A DNA stretch of 7,850 nt from Methylococcaceae bacterium. GTDB taxonomy: Bacteria > Pseudomonadota > Gammaproteobacteria > Methylococcales > Methylococcaceae. The DNA is taken from positions 1 through 7,850 of the forward strand of contig JAJRDJ010000488.1 of the NCBI GenBank assembly GCA_028678445.1. The letters are read 5' to 3'. This document shows positions 1 to 6,409 of this stretch, piece by piece. The translations under genes and the position numbers were made by a program. Each line of letters begins with the position of its first letter. Position 1 is the stretch's first letter. Under the pieces are notes generated by a model that saw only the letters and a list, made by a program, of their open reading frames with translations, was not told the origin of the DNA and made no database searches.

Positions 1-524
1 AAGAAATAGTCGTCACACCATTTCTTGTAATCCGGATAGACCTGTTCGCCGAAGGGCCGGCAGGCTTCACGTGCGGTGCGGTGCCAGGCGATGGCATCTT
101 CCTCGAATGGGTAGTAGGGCGTGAGGTCGAAGCCTCCGCCGAACCACCAGACCGGTGCTGCCTTTTCCCTCTCGGCAATTAAGAACCGCACATTGGCATG
201 CGAGGTGGGAATGAACGGGTTGCGCGGGTGGATGACCAGCGACACGCCCAGAGCCTGAAAGCCCCTGCCGGCCAGTTCGGGCCGATGAGCGGTGGCGGAC
301 GGCGGCAGCTGGTTGCCGATGACATGGGAAAAATTGACGCCCCCTTGCTCCAGAATCTGTCCGCCAGCAAGGACGCGCGTGCGTCCGCCGCCAATGCCGT
401 TGGCGTAACTCCAGTTGTCTTCCCGGAAGCGCTCGAGCGGTTCTTCGGCTCCCAGTGCCAGGCAGATTCTGTCCTGGAGATCAAGCAGATAGGATTTGAC
501 GGAGGCGATATCGGGGGTGCTCAT
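1..524 (-). CDS. hemF: Oxygen-dependent coproporphyrinogen III oxidase, N-terminal 174 residues (runs off left edge)
   Basis: HemF converts coproporphyrinogen III to protoporphyrinogen IX by O2-dependent oxidative decarboxylation of two propionate side chains, a late cytosolic step of haem synthesis. My reading of the reverse strand gives MSTPDIASVKSYLLDLQD at the N-terminus. Family hallmarks follow: GVNFSHV (about 62-68), ATAHRPELAGR (77-87), SHANVRF (108-114), VWWFGGGFDLTP (125-136), WHRTA (147-151) and YKKWCDDYF at the window edge. H99, H109 and H148 match the conserved histidines of the family; H109 corresponds to the proposed catalytic histidine (H106 in E. coli). The family is about 300 residues long, so roughly 40% is outside the window. 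The ATG start is supported by AGGAG five bases upstream (530-534, reverse strand) and by N-terminal alignment. It is divergent from cmoB. Its presence implies aerobic or microaerobic haem synthesis. Confidence 0.97.
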   Translation of the reverse strand, partial: MSTPDIASVKSYLLDLQDRICLALGAEEPLERFREDNWSYANGIGGGRTRVLAGGQILEQGGVNFSHVIGNQLPPSATAHRPELAGRGFQALGVSLVIHPRNPFIPTSHANVRFLIAEREKAAPVWWFGGGFDLTPYYPFEEDAIAWHRTAREACRPFGEQVYPDYKKWCDDYF

Positions 525-595
525 GAAGACTCCTGCCAGGGGATTCGCGCGGTTCCGGTTCGGACGATAGTCAACTGGGATAGGTAACTTCTGAA

Positions 596-604
596 ATAGT
601 AGCA
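596..604 (-). promoter_or_regulatory. Possible extended -10 promoter for hemF
   Basis: Reading leftward, TGC followed by TACTAT makes an extended -10 element about 70 bases before the hemF ATG. No convincing -35 lies 16-18 bases further upstream, which is compatible with an extended -10 promoter but leaves the call uncertain. It sits in the 143-bp hemF/cmoB divergent gap. No clear promoter for cmoB could be picked out in the same gap. Confidence 0.3.
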
Positions 605-667
605 TGAGCGGAAATCGCTTTCGCCGGGTGTACTCGCCCACTACAAGGCTGAATTGAGAGGTTCTCG

Positions 668-1657
668 TTGAGCTCCTTGAGCGAAGAATTGGCAATATAC
701 GACGAGGTGCAGGCGTTTTTTCGGCAGCCGGATTTCGCGGCCTGGGGTGACAGGTTACCTGCTCAACTGGCGCGGGCTTTCTCTGAAGATCGACACGGGG
801 ATTGGCCAAAATGGCGCGAGGTCTTGCTTAGTCTGCCGGCCTGTGTACCGGAGCGAGTGGATCTCGGGAGCGCCGCCATCACCGTGGCGGGCGACTGCAG
901 CACTGAAAATCGTGAGCACATCGAAAGGTTGTTACGTGAACTGCACCCCTGGCGCAAAGGCCCATATGATGTGTTCGGGATTCATATCGATACCGAATGG
1001 CGCTCCGATCTGAAGTGGGACCGCCTGTCCGGGACGATCAGCCCGCTCCGTGGCAGGATGGTTCTGGATGTGGGCTGCGGCAGCGGTTATCACGCCTGGC
1101 GAATGGCGGGCTCGGGCGCTGGGCGGGTCATCGGCATCGATCCGACCCTGCTCAGCGTGGCCCAGTTCCTGGCTATCCGTCATTTCGCGGGAGTCCATCC
1201 CGTGCACGTACTGCCGGTGGGCATCGACGACGTGCCGGCCAATCTGCGGGCCTTTGACACCGTCTTTTCGATGGGGATTCTCTACCATCGCCGTTCGCCT
1301 CTGGACCATCTGCTGGAGCTGCGGGGCTGCCTGCGGGCGGGCGGCGAACTGGTGCTGGAAACGCTCGTGATCGAGGGCGGGATCGGCGAGGTGCTGGTGC
1401 CGGAGGATCGCTATGCACGGATGCGGAATGTCTGGTTCATCCCCTCCTGTCTGACGCTGGAATCCTGGCTGCGGCGCTGTGGGTTCCGAATGATCCGCTT
1501 GGTAGATGTCAGCCTCACCACGGCGGAGGAACAGCGTTCGACCGGCTGGATGCGTTTCCAGTCTCTTCCGGAATGCCTCGATCCCGGCCATCCGGAGCTG
1601 ACCGTCGAGGGCCTGCCCGCGCCGCGCCGTGCGATCTTTGTGGCGGAAAGCCCGTAA
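668..1657 (+). CDS. cmoB: tRNA U34 carboxymethyltransferase
   Basis: CmoB transfers the carboxymethyl group of carboxy-S-adenosyl-methionine (made by CmoA) to 5-hydroxyuridine at position 34 of tRNA, giving the cmo5U wobble base that broadens decoding. The 329-residue protein is close to the usual length (323 in E. coli). It has an N-terminal helical domain (about 1-90), the PWRKGP motif (94-99), DTEWRSDLKWDR (108-119), and a Rossmann methyltransferase core with VLDVGCGSGYH (132-142) and GIDPT (156-160). FSMGILYHRRSPL (200-212) and the C-terminal PAPRRA (317-322) follow. K97, Y206 and R321 fall where E. coli K91, Y200 and R315 bind the carboxy-SAM cofactor. The start is TTG: a stop codon at 650-652 limits the frame, no ATG or GTG lies in the proximal part, and GAGAGG (656-661) lies six bases upstream. 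cmoA, often its neighbour, is not in this window, so it must be elsewhere for the pathway to work. rimO follows after 56 bp. Confidence 0.96.
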   Translation: MSSLSEELAIYDEVQAFFRQPDFAAWGDRLPAQLARAFSEDRHGDWPKWREVLLSLPACVPERVDLGSAAITVAGDCSTENREHIERLLRELHPWRKGPYDVFGIHIDTEWRSDLKWDRLSGTISPLRGRMVLDVGCGSGYHAWRMAGSGAGRVIGIDPTLLSVAQFLAIRHFAGVHPVHVLPVGIDDVPANLRAFDTVFSMGILYHRRSPLDHLLELRGCLRAGGELVLETLVIEGGIGEVLVPEDRYARMRNVWFIPSCLTLESWLRRCGFRMIRLVDVSLTTAEEQRSTGWMRFQSLPECLDPGHPELTVEGLPAPRRAIFVAESP

Positions 1658-1713
1658 GCCCCCGTATCGCCCATTCGGCTAGAATGCCCTTTTCTTCCCG
1701 GAATTATTGCATC

Positions 1714-3027
1714 ATGAGTTCGCCCCGCATCGGTTTTGTCAGTCTCGGTTGCCCCAAGGCGCTGGTGGACAGCGAACGTATCCTGACCAAGCTCCGCGCC
1801 GAGGGTTATGACCTGGTGCCTACCTACCAGGACGCCGATCTGGTGGTGGTCAACACCTGCGGCTTTATCGATGCGGCTGTCGAGGAATCACTGGACGCTA
1901 TCGGTGAGGCGCTGCGGGAGAACGGCAAGGTGGTGGTTACGGGATGCCTCGGTGCCCGGGAAGAGGAAATTCGCGCCCGCCATCCCGCTGTCCTGAAAAT
2001 CACCGGTGCCCATGCCTATGAAGAAGTCGTCGCCGCCGTGCACGAGCATCTGCCACCCGTGCATGACCCATTCGTGGATGTGGTGCCGCCGGAGGGGATC
2101 AAACTCACGCCTCGGCATTATGCTTATCTGAAAATCTCCGAGGGCTGCAATCATCGCTGCACCTTCTGCATCATTCCCTCGATGCGCGGCGATCTCGTCA
2201 GCCGTCCGGCGGGGGAGGTGATGGCTGAGGCGGAACGGCTGGTGACGGCGGGCGTCAAGGAGTTGCTGGTGGTGTCCCAGGACACCAGCGCTTATGGGAT
2301 GGACCGGAAATACCGCACGGATTTCTGGAATGGTCGGCCGCTCAGAACGCGGTTTCAGGAGCTTGCCCAGGCGCTGGGCGACCTCGGAGTCTGGGTGCGG
2401 CTGCATTATGTCTATCCCTACCCGCACGTGGATGAAGTGATTCCGCTCATGGCCGAGGGGAAAATCCTGCCTTATCTCGATATTCCGTTCCAGCATGCCA
2501 GCCAGCGGATACTGAAACTGATGAAGCGCCCGGCGGCCACGGAAGATGTGCTGGCGCGGATCAGCCGTTGGCGTGATATCTGCCCGGAACTGACGCTGCG
2601 CAGCACTTTCATTGTCGGGTTTCCCGGCGAGACGGACGAGGATTTCGAACAGTTGCTGGATTTCCTTGATATCGCCCAGCTCGACCGTGTGGGCTGTTTT
2701 GCCTACTCGCCGGTGCAGGGTGCGGCAGCCAATGTGCTACCGGATCCCGTGCCGGAAGCGGTCAAGGAAGAGCGTCTGGCGCGCTTAATGGAATTTCAGT
2801 CGCAAATTAGCGCCAATCGGCTTGAAGCCCGGGTGGGCCAGCTTGAACGGGTGCTGATCGATGAGGTGGTGGAGGAGGGGGCCGTGGCTCGGAGCCGGGC
2901 GGACGCGCCCGAGATCGATGGACAGGTGTTCATCGATGGAGCTACCCATTTGAAAGTGGGCGATTTCGCCGATGTAGTGATAGAGGAGGTAGACGAACAC
3001 GACATGTGGGGCCATCTCCTGGAGTGA
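1714..3027 (+). CDS. rimO: Ribosomal protein S12 (Asp) methylthiotransferase, radical SAM
   Basis: RimO adds a methylthio group to the beta-carbon of the conserved aspartate of ribosomal protein S12 (D89 in E. coli, counting the initiator Met), using two 4Fe-4S clusters and S-adenosylmethionine. The 437-residue product matches the family length (about 440). Domains in order: the N-terminal MTTase domain with cluster cysteines C13 (SLGCPKALVDSE), C49 (NTCGF) and C78 (TGCLG); the radical SAM domain with C145-N-H-R-C149-T-F-C152, followed by IIPSMRG; and a C-terminal TRAM domain (about 370-437). SLGCPK and SMRG distinguish RimO from the tRNA enzyme MiaB. The ATG at 1714 was chosen by family alignment; the frame is open back to 1573 inside cmoB, but that 47-residue stretch has no family resemblance. 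The ribosome binding site is weak (GGA about 11 bases upstream). A TAGAAT at 1680-1685 could be a -10 element but has no visible -35. It probably shares transcription with cmoB; both tune translation. Confidence 0.97.
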   Translation: MSSPRIGFVSLGCPKALVDSERILTKLRAEGYDLVPTYQDADLVVVNTCGFIDAAVEESLDAIGEALRENGKVVVTGCLGAREEEIRARHPAVLKITGAHAYEEVVAAVHEHLPPVHDPFVDVVPPEGIKLTPRHYAYLKISEGCNHRCTFCIIPSMRGDLVSRPAGEVMAEAERLVTAGVKELLVVSQDTSAYGMDRKYRTDFWNGRPLRTRFQELAQALGDLGVWVRLHYVYPYPHVDEVIPLMAEGKILPYLDIPFQHASQRILKLMKRPAATEDVLARISRWRDICPELTLRSTFIVGFPGETDEDFEQLLDFLDIAQLDRVGCFAYSPVQGAAANVLPDPVPEAVKEERLARLMEFQSQISANRLEARVGQLERVLIDEVVEEGAVARSRADAPEIDGQVFIDGATHLKVGDFADVVIEEVDEHDMWGHLLE

Positions 3028-3028
3028 C

Positions 3029-3071
3029 CCGCGCCCGGGAGGGTTGCCGCCAACCGCGACTCCCGGCGCGG
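3029..3071. terminator. Nested GC-rich hairpin between convergent rimO and slyD (candidate bidirectional terminator)
   Basis: The outer arms CCGCGCCCGGGAG (3029-3041) and CTCCCGGCGCGG (3060-3071) pair over 12 base pairs with a single bulged C at 3036. Inside them GGTTG (3042-3046) pairs with CAACC (3051-3055) around the four-base loop CCGC. The structure begins two bases after the rimO stop and ends 12 bases before the slyD stop, so it fills almost the whole gap between the two genes. There is no run of T on either side. It is therefore not a canonical intrinsic terminator, and may act as an RNA 3'-end stabiliser or a tract-less terminator instead. Confidence 0.55.
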
Positions 3072-3083
3072 ACAGATGAGGGG

Positions 3084-3569
3084 TTAGTGGTGGTGATGTC
3101 CGCCCGGACCATGCACGTGGCCGTGATCCAGTTCTTCGCGGGTGGCATCGCGGATCTCGGTGATCTCGACGGTAAAATTCAGGTTGAGGCCGGCCATCGG
3201 ATGATTGCCATCCAGGATGACATCGTCGCCTTCCACGTCGATTACCGTGACCAGTTGCATGCCCTCAGGCGACTGTGCCTGGAACTGCATGCCGGGGAGG
3301 ATTTCGTCGACGCCCTGGAAGGCGCTTTTCGGTACGGACTGTACCATCGCGTCATCACGCTCGCCGTAGCCTTCAGCGGGAGCAACCGAGACTGTGAATT
3401 TGTCCCCCACGGCGCGGCCGGTCAGGGCATTTTCCAGGCCGGCAATGATGTTACCGAGGCCATGGAGGTAGGTGAGCGGCTCCTGCCCTTCGGAACTGTC
3501 GAGGATGTCACCCTCATCGCTGGTAAGGGTGTAATGAATGCTGACTACTTTGTGAGTTTCAATTTGCAT
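3084..3569 (-). CDS. slyD: SlyD-type FKBP peptidyl-prolyl cis-trans isomerase
   Basis: This is a cytosolic prolyl isomerase and chaperone of the SlyD group, whose members also bind nickel and assist metalloenzyme (NiFe hydrogenase) maturation in E. coli. The 161-residue protein has the FKBP beta-sheet start (VVSIHYTL, 8-15), the split FKBP motifs YLHGLGNIIAGLE (34-46) and VGDKF (54-58), and AEGYGE (65-70). The inserted IF chaperone flap lies at about 70-120 (VPKSAFQGVDE; DVILDGNHPMAG near 116-126), and the sheet closes with NFTVEITEIRDAT. It ends in a short histidine-rich tail, H149-G-H-V-H then four histidines at 158-161, seven in all. The tail is shorter than in E. coli SlyD (196 residues) and lacks its cysteines. 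The absence of a signal peptide and the IF insert argue against FklB- or FkpA-type proteins. The ATG start has a modest GAGA five bases upstream. It is divergent from pcnB and convergent with rimO. Confidence 0.93.
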   Translation of the reverse strand: MQIETHKVVSIHYTLTSDEGDILDSSEGQEPLTYLHGLGNIIAGLENALTGRAVGDKFTVSVAPAEGYGERDDAMVQSVPKSAFQGVDEILPGMQFQAQSPEGMQLVTVIDVEGDDVILDGNHPMAGLNLNFTVEITEIRDATREELDHGHVHGPGGHHHH

Positions 3570-3601
3570 GAATGTCTCGATGCCCGTGAATTTGAGCGCG
3601 C

Positions 3602-3607
3602 ATAATA
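3602..3607 (-). promoter_or_regulatory. Possible -10 element for slyD
   Basis: Reading leftward, TATTAT matches the sigma-70 -10 consensus at five of six positions. It would start transcription near 3595, giving a leader of about 26 bases before the slyD ATG. The region 16-18 bases upstream holds only poor -35 matches (GTGCCG or similar). The element lies in the slyD/pcnB divergent gap. Confidence 0.4.
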
Positions 3608-3633
3608 GCGGTTTTATCCATCGTCGGCACTTT

Positions 3634-3663
3634 TTGCCAGCGCCCGTCCGGGTACGTTAATAT
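3634..3663 (+). promoter_or_regulatory. Possible sigma-70 promoter for the pcnB-folK-panB-panC operon
   Basis: TTGCCA at 3634-3639 matches the -35 consensus at five of six positions. TAATAT at 3658-3663 lies 18 bases downstream (or TTAATA at 3657-3662, 17 bases downstream) and is a fair -10. A start near 3670 would give a leader of about 43 bases to the proposed ATT start of pcnB. Position and orientation fit, but the -10 is only partly conserved. Confidence 0.35.
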
Positions 3664-3712
3664 TCGCCGCCAGCGGTCTTGCCACACTCACACAGAACTC
3701 ATTCCCCTGTCC

Positions 3713-5089
3713 ATTCTCACCTTCATCAAGAATCTGCTCAGCCCCGCTCCGCTTGCAGAGCCATCCGCTGCCCAAATCAGCGCGGATTTGCCTAGGGTCT
3801 ATAGCCGTTCAGAGCACAACATCTCTCGCTCGCTGGTCAGCGAAAATGCGTTGAAGGTGCTCTATCGCCTGAAAAAAGCCGGCTTTGAGGCCTACCTGGT
3901 TGGCGGTTGTGTCCGCGATTTGCTGTTAGGCCGCGAACCCAAGGATTTCGACGTGGTGACCAACGCGCACCCCGAGCAAATCCGCTCGGTATTTCGTAAT
4001 TGCCGGTTGATCGGGCGGCGGTTCCGTCTTGCCCACGTGCATTTCGGGCAGGAGATTATAGAAGTAGCGACCTTCAGGGCCCTGCAAGGCGAGGAGGAAC
4101 ACAGCGAGCGGGTACTGGAAAATGGCCGCATACTCCGGGACAACGCCTACGGCTCCATCGAAGAAGATGCCTTCCGGCGCGATTTCACCGTGAATGCGCT
4201 TTATTACAACATCAGCGACTTTTCCGTGGTCGATTTTGTCGGTGGTATGGACGACCACAAGGCCAGCATGATGCGGCTCATCGGAGACCCGGAGCAGCGC
4301 TATCGGGAGGACCCGGTGCGGATGCTGCGGGCAATCCGCTTTGCCGTCAAACTTGGCTTTGTCATCCATCAGGAGTCCGCCGAACCGATGCTTCGCCTCG
4401 CCGGGCTCCTTCGTGAAATTCCCTCGGCGCGCCTGTTTGACGAGGTGATGAAGTTACTGTTGTCGGGCTATGCCGTTCAGACTTTCGAGCAGCTTCGCCA
4501 TTTCAACCTGTTTGCCGCCCTGTTTCCGGATACCGAGCGTTGTCTCTCCAGGGAGCCCGAGGGCTTTCCCCTGATTTTTTTGGCAAAATCGCTGGAACGG
4601 ACGGATAGCCGGATCGCCGAGAATAAACCGGTCGCGCCCTATTTCCTGTTCGCCGCTCTGCTCTGGGAGCCGGTCCGGGCACGGGCCCAGAAGCTGATCG
4701 ACTCCGGAATGAACAGTATTCAGGCGTATCAGGAAGCGGGTAACGAAATCATCACCCGCCAGCTCCGGCACACCGCCCTGCCCAAGAGTATCGGTTTGCC
4801 GGTACGCGAGGTTTGGTCCTTGCAACCTCGCTTTGAAATGACCCAGGGAGGCAGACCGTTCCGGTTGCTGGGTCATCCGCGCTTCCGGGCGGCATATGAT
4901 TTTATGGTACTGCGAGCTGAAACCGGCGAAGCTGATCCGGAGCTGGCCGACTGGTGGACGCGCTTCCAGACTGCGACCGAGGCCGAGCAGAAATCCATGA
5001 TTCGCTCGGGTAGCCGCTCAACTGGCCGCACCCGGACCCGCAAACGGCGGATCCGCAACAAGGCATCCAAGAATGCCCCTCCCGCCTGA
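3713..5089 (+). CDS. pcnB: Poly(A) polymerase I, with a probable ATT start codon
   Basis: PcnB adds 3' poly(A) tails to RNA, which marks it for exonucleolytic decay. Counting from the ATT, the protein has 458 residues, near the E. coli length. The class II nucleotidyltransferase head carries YLVGGCVRDLLLG (61-73), the catalytic pair D78 and D80 (KDFDV) and the third acidic residue D157 (RRDFTVNALYY). FRNCRLIGRRFRLAHV, EIIEVATFRA and YREDPVRMLRAIRFA follow, then the helical RNA-binding region and a basic Arg/Lys-rich C-terminal tail (RTRTRKRRIRNK). The first ordinary start codon is TTG at 3788, but it has no properly spaced ribosome binding site. The 25 codons before it still read like a PcnB N-terminus (LTFIKNLLS). 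E. coli pcnB is known to start at AUU with a matching beginning, so ATT 3713 is chosen; CTG 3707 and ATT 3701 are alternatives. It is divergent from slyD, and its 3' end overlaps folK by 17 bases. Confidence 0.93.
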   Translation: MLTFIKNLLSPAPLAEPSAAQISADLPRVYSRSEHNISRSLVSENALKVLYRLKKAGFEAYLVGGCVRDLLLGREPKDFDVVTNAHPEQIRSVFRNCRLIGRRFRLAHVHFGQEIIEVATFRALQGEEEHSERVLENGRILRDNAYGSIEEDAFRRDFTVNALYYNISDFSVVDFVGGMDDHKASMMRLIGDPEQRYREDPVRMLRAIRFAVKLGFVIHQESAEPMLRLAGLLREIPSARLFDEVMKLLLSGYAVQTFEQLRHFNLFAALFPDTERCLSREPEGFPLIFLAKSLERTDSRIAENKPVAPYFLFAALLWEPVRARAQKLIDSGMNSIQAYQEAGNEIITRQLRHTALPKSIGLPVREVWSLQPRFEMTQGGRPFRLLGHPRFRAAYDFMVLRAETGEADPELADWWTRFQTATEAEQKSMIRSGSRSTGRTRTRKRRIRNKASKNAPPA

Positions 5090-5582
5090 CGCAAGGCCGG
5101 TGCGGGCCTATATCGGCCTCGGCGGCAACCTCGATCAACCTGTCGACCGCATCCGTCTCGCCCGCCGTGCGATCAGTGACCTGGAAGGCGTGCGTGAGGC
5201 TGGTTTTTCCAGTCTTTATCGCAGTGTTCCTATGGGACCCGCTGATCAACCCGATTATGTGAATGCCGTGATGGCGGTCGACACGGTGCTGGAACCCCTG
5301 TCTTTGCTGGATCAGCTTCAGGCGATCGAAGCGGCCAACGGCCGGGTCCGCTTGGGCGAGCGCTGGGGGCCGCGTACCCTCGATCTCGATATTCTGCTAT
5401 TTGGCGATGCCATCATTGACATGGAGCGCCTGCGGGTGCCGCATCCCGGCTTGTGCGAGCGGGAATTCGTGCTGGTGCCCCTGCAGGAAATTGCCCCTGG
5501 ACTTGAGATCCCGGGGCGCGGGTGGCTGCGAGACTGGGTCAGCGCCTGCCCGCGGAGGGGTCTTGATGTGATCGCCATGTGA
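5073..5582 (+). CDS. folK: 2-amino-4-hydroxy-6-hydroxymethyldihydropteridine pyrophosphokinase (HPPK)
   Basis: FolK transfers pyrophosphate from ATP to 6-hydroxymethyl-7,8-dihydropterin, the step before dihydropteroate synthase in folate synthesis. The 169-residue product is close to the usual 160. It shows YIGLGGNL (13-20), SLYRSVPMG (47-55) and QPDYVNAV (59-66). The signature RVRLGERWGPRTLDLDILLFG (91-111) includes D104 and D106, equivalent to the two Mg-binding aspartates D95 and D97 of E. coli. R91, R93 and R101 match its loop arginines, and VPHPGLCEREFVLVPL (122-137) carries the conserved histidine H124. The ATG lies inside the last codons of pcnB, with AAGG nine bases upstream (5060-5063), so translational coupling to pcnB is likely. 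The 3' end carries an 11-bp tandem duplication that supplies the present stop codon. Confidence 0.97.
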   Translation: MPLPPDARPVRAYIGLGGNLDQPVDRIRLARRAISDLEGVREAGFSSLYRSVPMGPADQPDYVNAVMAVDTVLEPLSLLDQLQAIEAANGRVRLGERWGPRTLDLDILLFGDAIIDMERLRVPHPGLCEREFVLVPLQEIAPGLEIPGRGWLRDWVSACPRRGLDVIAM

Positions 5583-5587
5583 TCGCC
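5566..5587. repeat. Exact 11-bp tandem duplication at the folK/panB junction
   Basis: ATGTGATCGCC occurs twice back to back (5566-5576 and 5577-5587), immediately before the panB start codon. Eleven bases is not a multiple of three, so the second copy shifts the folK frame and provides the present TGA at 5580-5582. With only one copy, folK would read on to a TGA inside the first codons of panB, overlapping that gene by eight bases. Confidence 0.85.
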
Positions 5588-5588
5588 G

Positions 5589-6392
5589 ATGACTGAACAT
5601 TCGAAACCGCTAACGGTGCCCGAACTGCGGGCCATGAAGGCGCGCGGCGTAAAAATCACAGCCCTCACTGCCTACGATGCCACCTTTGCCTCGGCAATGG
5701 ATGAAGCTGGCGTCGATTTGGTACTGGTGGGCGACTCGCTCGGTATGGTTGTTCAGGGGCACCCGACCACCCTGCCGGTAACACTCGATCAGATGATCTA
5801 TCACGCCAGCTGCGCGGGCCGGGGTCTCAAGCGAGCCGTCCTGGCCGTGGATTTGCCTTACCTGACGTATGCCAACCCCATGCAGGCGATCGAAAGTGCC
5901 GCCCGACTGATACGCGAGGGGGGCGCGCAAATGATCAAACTTGAGGGCGGCCGGCAGCGGGCAGAGGTTATTCGTGCACTTGCCGGGCAGGATATTCCTG
6001 TCTGCGCGCATCTGGGTTTGCTCCCGCAGTCGGTCCACCGGATGGGCGGTTATCGTGTGCAGGGTCGTGATGAGCGCGATGCGCGGACGTTGTTCGAGGA
6101 CGCCGTGTTGCTGGAGGAAGCGGGCGCGGCGCTGCTGGTGCTGGAATGTGTGCCGGCGATGCTGGCCAGCGAGATCACCGCCGCCTTGTCGATCCCCACG
6201 ATCGGTATCGGTGCGGGCCCGGCCTGCGATGGCCAGGTGCTGGTGGTTTATGACATGCTGGGACTGACCGCCCGTTGCCCCCGATTCTGCCGGAATTTCC
6301 TGGTTGAATCGGCGGGTATCCGCGCCGCCTTTGGCGGTTATATCGAAGCCGTCCGGGGGCAGACCTTTCCCGCCCCTGAACACGGCTATTAA
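5589..6392 (+). CDS. panB: 3-methyl-2-oxobutanoate hydroxymethyltransferase (ketopantoate hydroxymethyltransferase)
   Basis: PanB adds a hydroxymethyl group from 5,10-methylene-tetrahydrofolate to alpha-ketoisovalerate to make ketopantoate, the first committed step of pantothenate (coenzyme A) synthesis. The 267 residues form a TIM-barrel of normal size (264 in E. coli). Visible motifs are TAYDATFA (27-34), LVGDSLGMVVQGH (46-58), VDLPYLTYA (87-95), MIKLEGG (115-121), VCAHLGLLPQSV (138-149), LECVP (185-189) and PTIGIGAG (203-210). D49, D88 and E119 match the metal ligands, and E186 the proposed catalytic glutamate. The loop near 226-234 (LTARCPRFC) is shorter than in E. coli and carries two unusual cysteines. 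The ATG at 5589 is the first start available after the in-frame stop at 5580. There is no clear Shine-Dalgarno sequence; the gene starts six bases after folK, so coupling is likely. Its use of a folate cofactor fits its neighbour folK. Confidence 0.97.
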   Translation: MTEHSKPLTVPELRAMKARGVKITALTAYDATFASAMDEAGVDLVLVGDSLGMVVQGHPTTLPVTLDQMIYHASCAGRGLKRAVLAVDLPYLTYANPMQAIESAARLIREGGAQMIKLEGGRQRAEVIRALAGQDIPVCAHLGLLPQSVHRMGGYRVQGRDERDARTLFEDAVLLEEAGAALLVLECVPAMLASEITAALSIPTIGIGAGPACDGQVLVVYDMLGLTARCPRFCRNFLVESAGIRAAFGGYIEAVRGQTFPAPEHGY

Positions 6393-6409
6393 TCGCCTGG
6401 CCTTTCCCC

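Noticed and set aside
567..574. TTGACT on the - strand (569-574) as a -35 box for hemF
   Set aside because: No -10-like hexamer lies 16-18 bases downstream; the extended -10 at 596-604 is a better candidate.
198..587. A 129-codon open frame on the + strand opposite hemF
   Set aside because: The reverse strand encodes a clear HemF N-terminus over the same bases.
932..1591. A 219-codon open frame on the - strand opposite cmoB
   Set aside because: Shadow of cmoB, whose cofactor-binding residues are all in place; no independent start site or motif.
1680..1685. TAGAAT as a -10 promoter for rimO
   Set aside because: The hexamer is good and well placed in the cmoB/rimO gap, but nothing resembling a -35 lies 16-18 bases upstream and there is no extended TG; too weak to list.
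1573..1713. A 47-codon upstream extension of rimO inside the end of cmoB
   Set aside because: The extension has no resemblance to RimO, overlaps cmoB coding sequence, and the ATG at 1714 matches the family N-terminus and length.
3006..3605. A 199-codon open frame on the + strand antisense to slyD
   Set aside because: It lies opposite a clearly recognisable SlyD, has no family resemblance, and is explained by the GC-rich codon bias of the real gene.
5610..6383. A 257-codon open frame on the - strand opposite panB
   Set aside because: A long antisense frame typical of GC-rich DNA; composition looks unlike a folded protein and panB is unambiguous.
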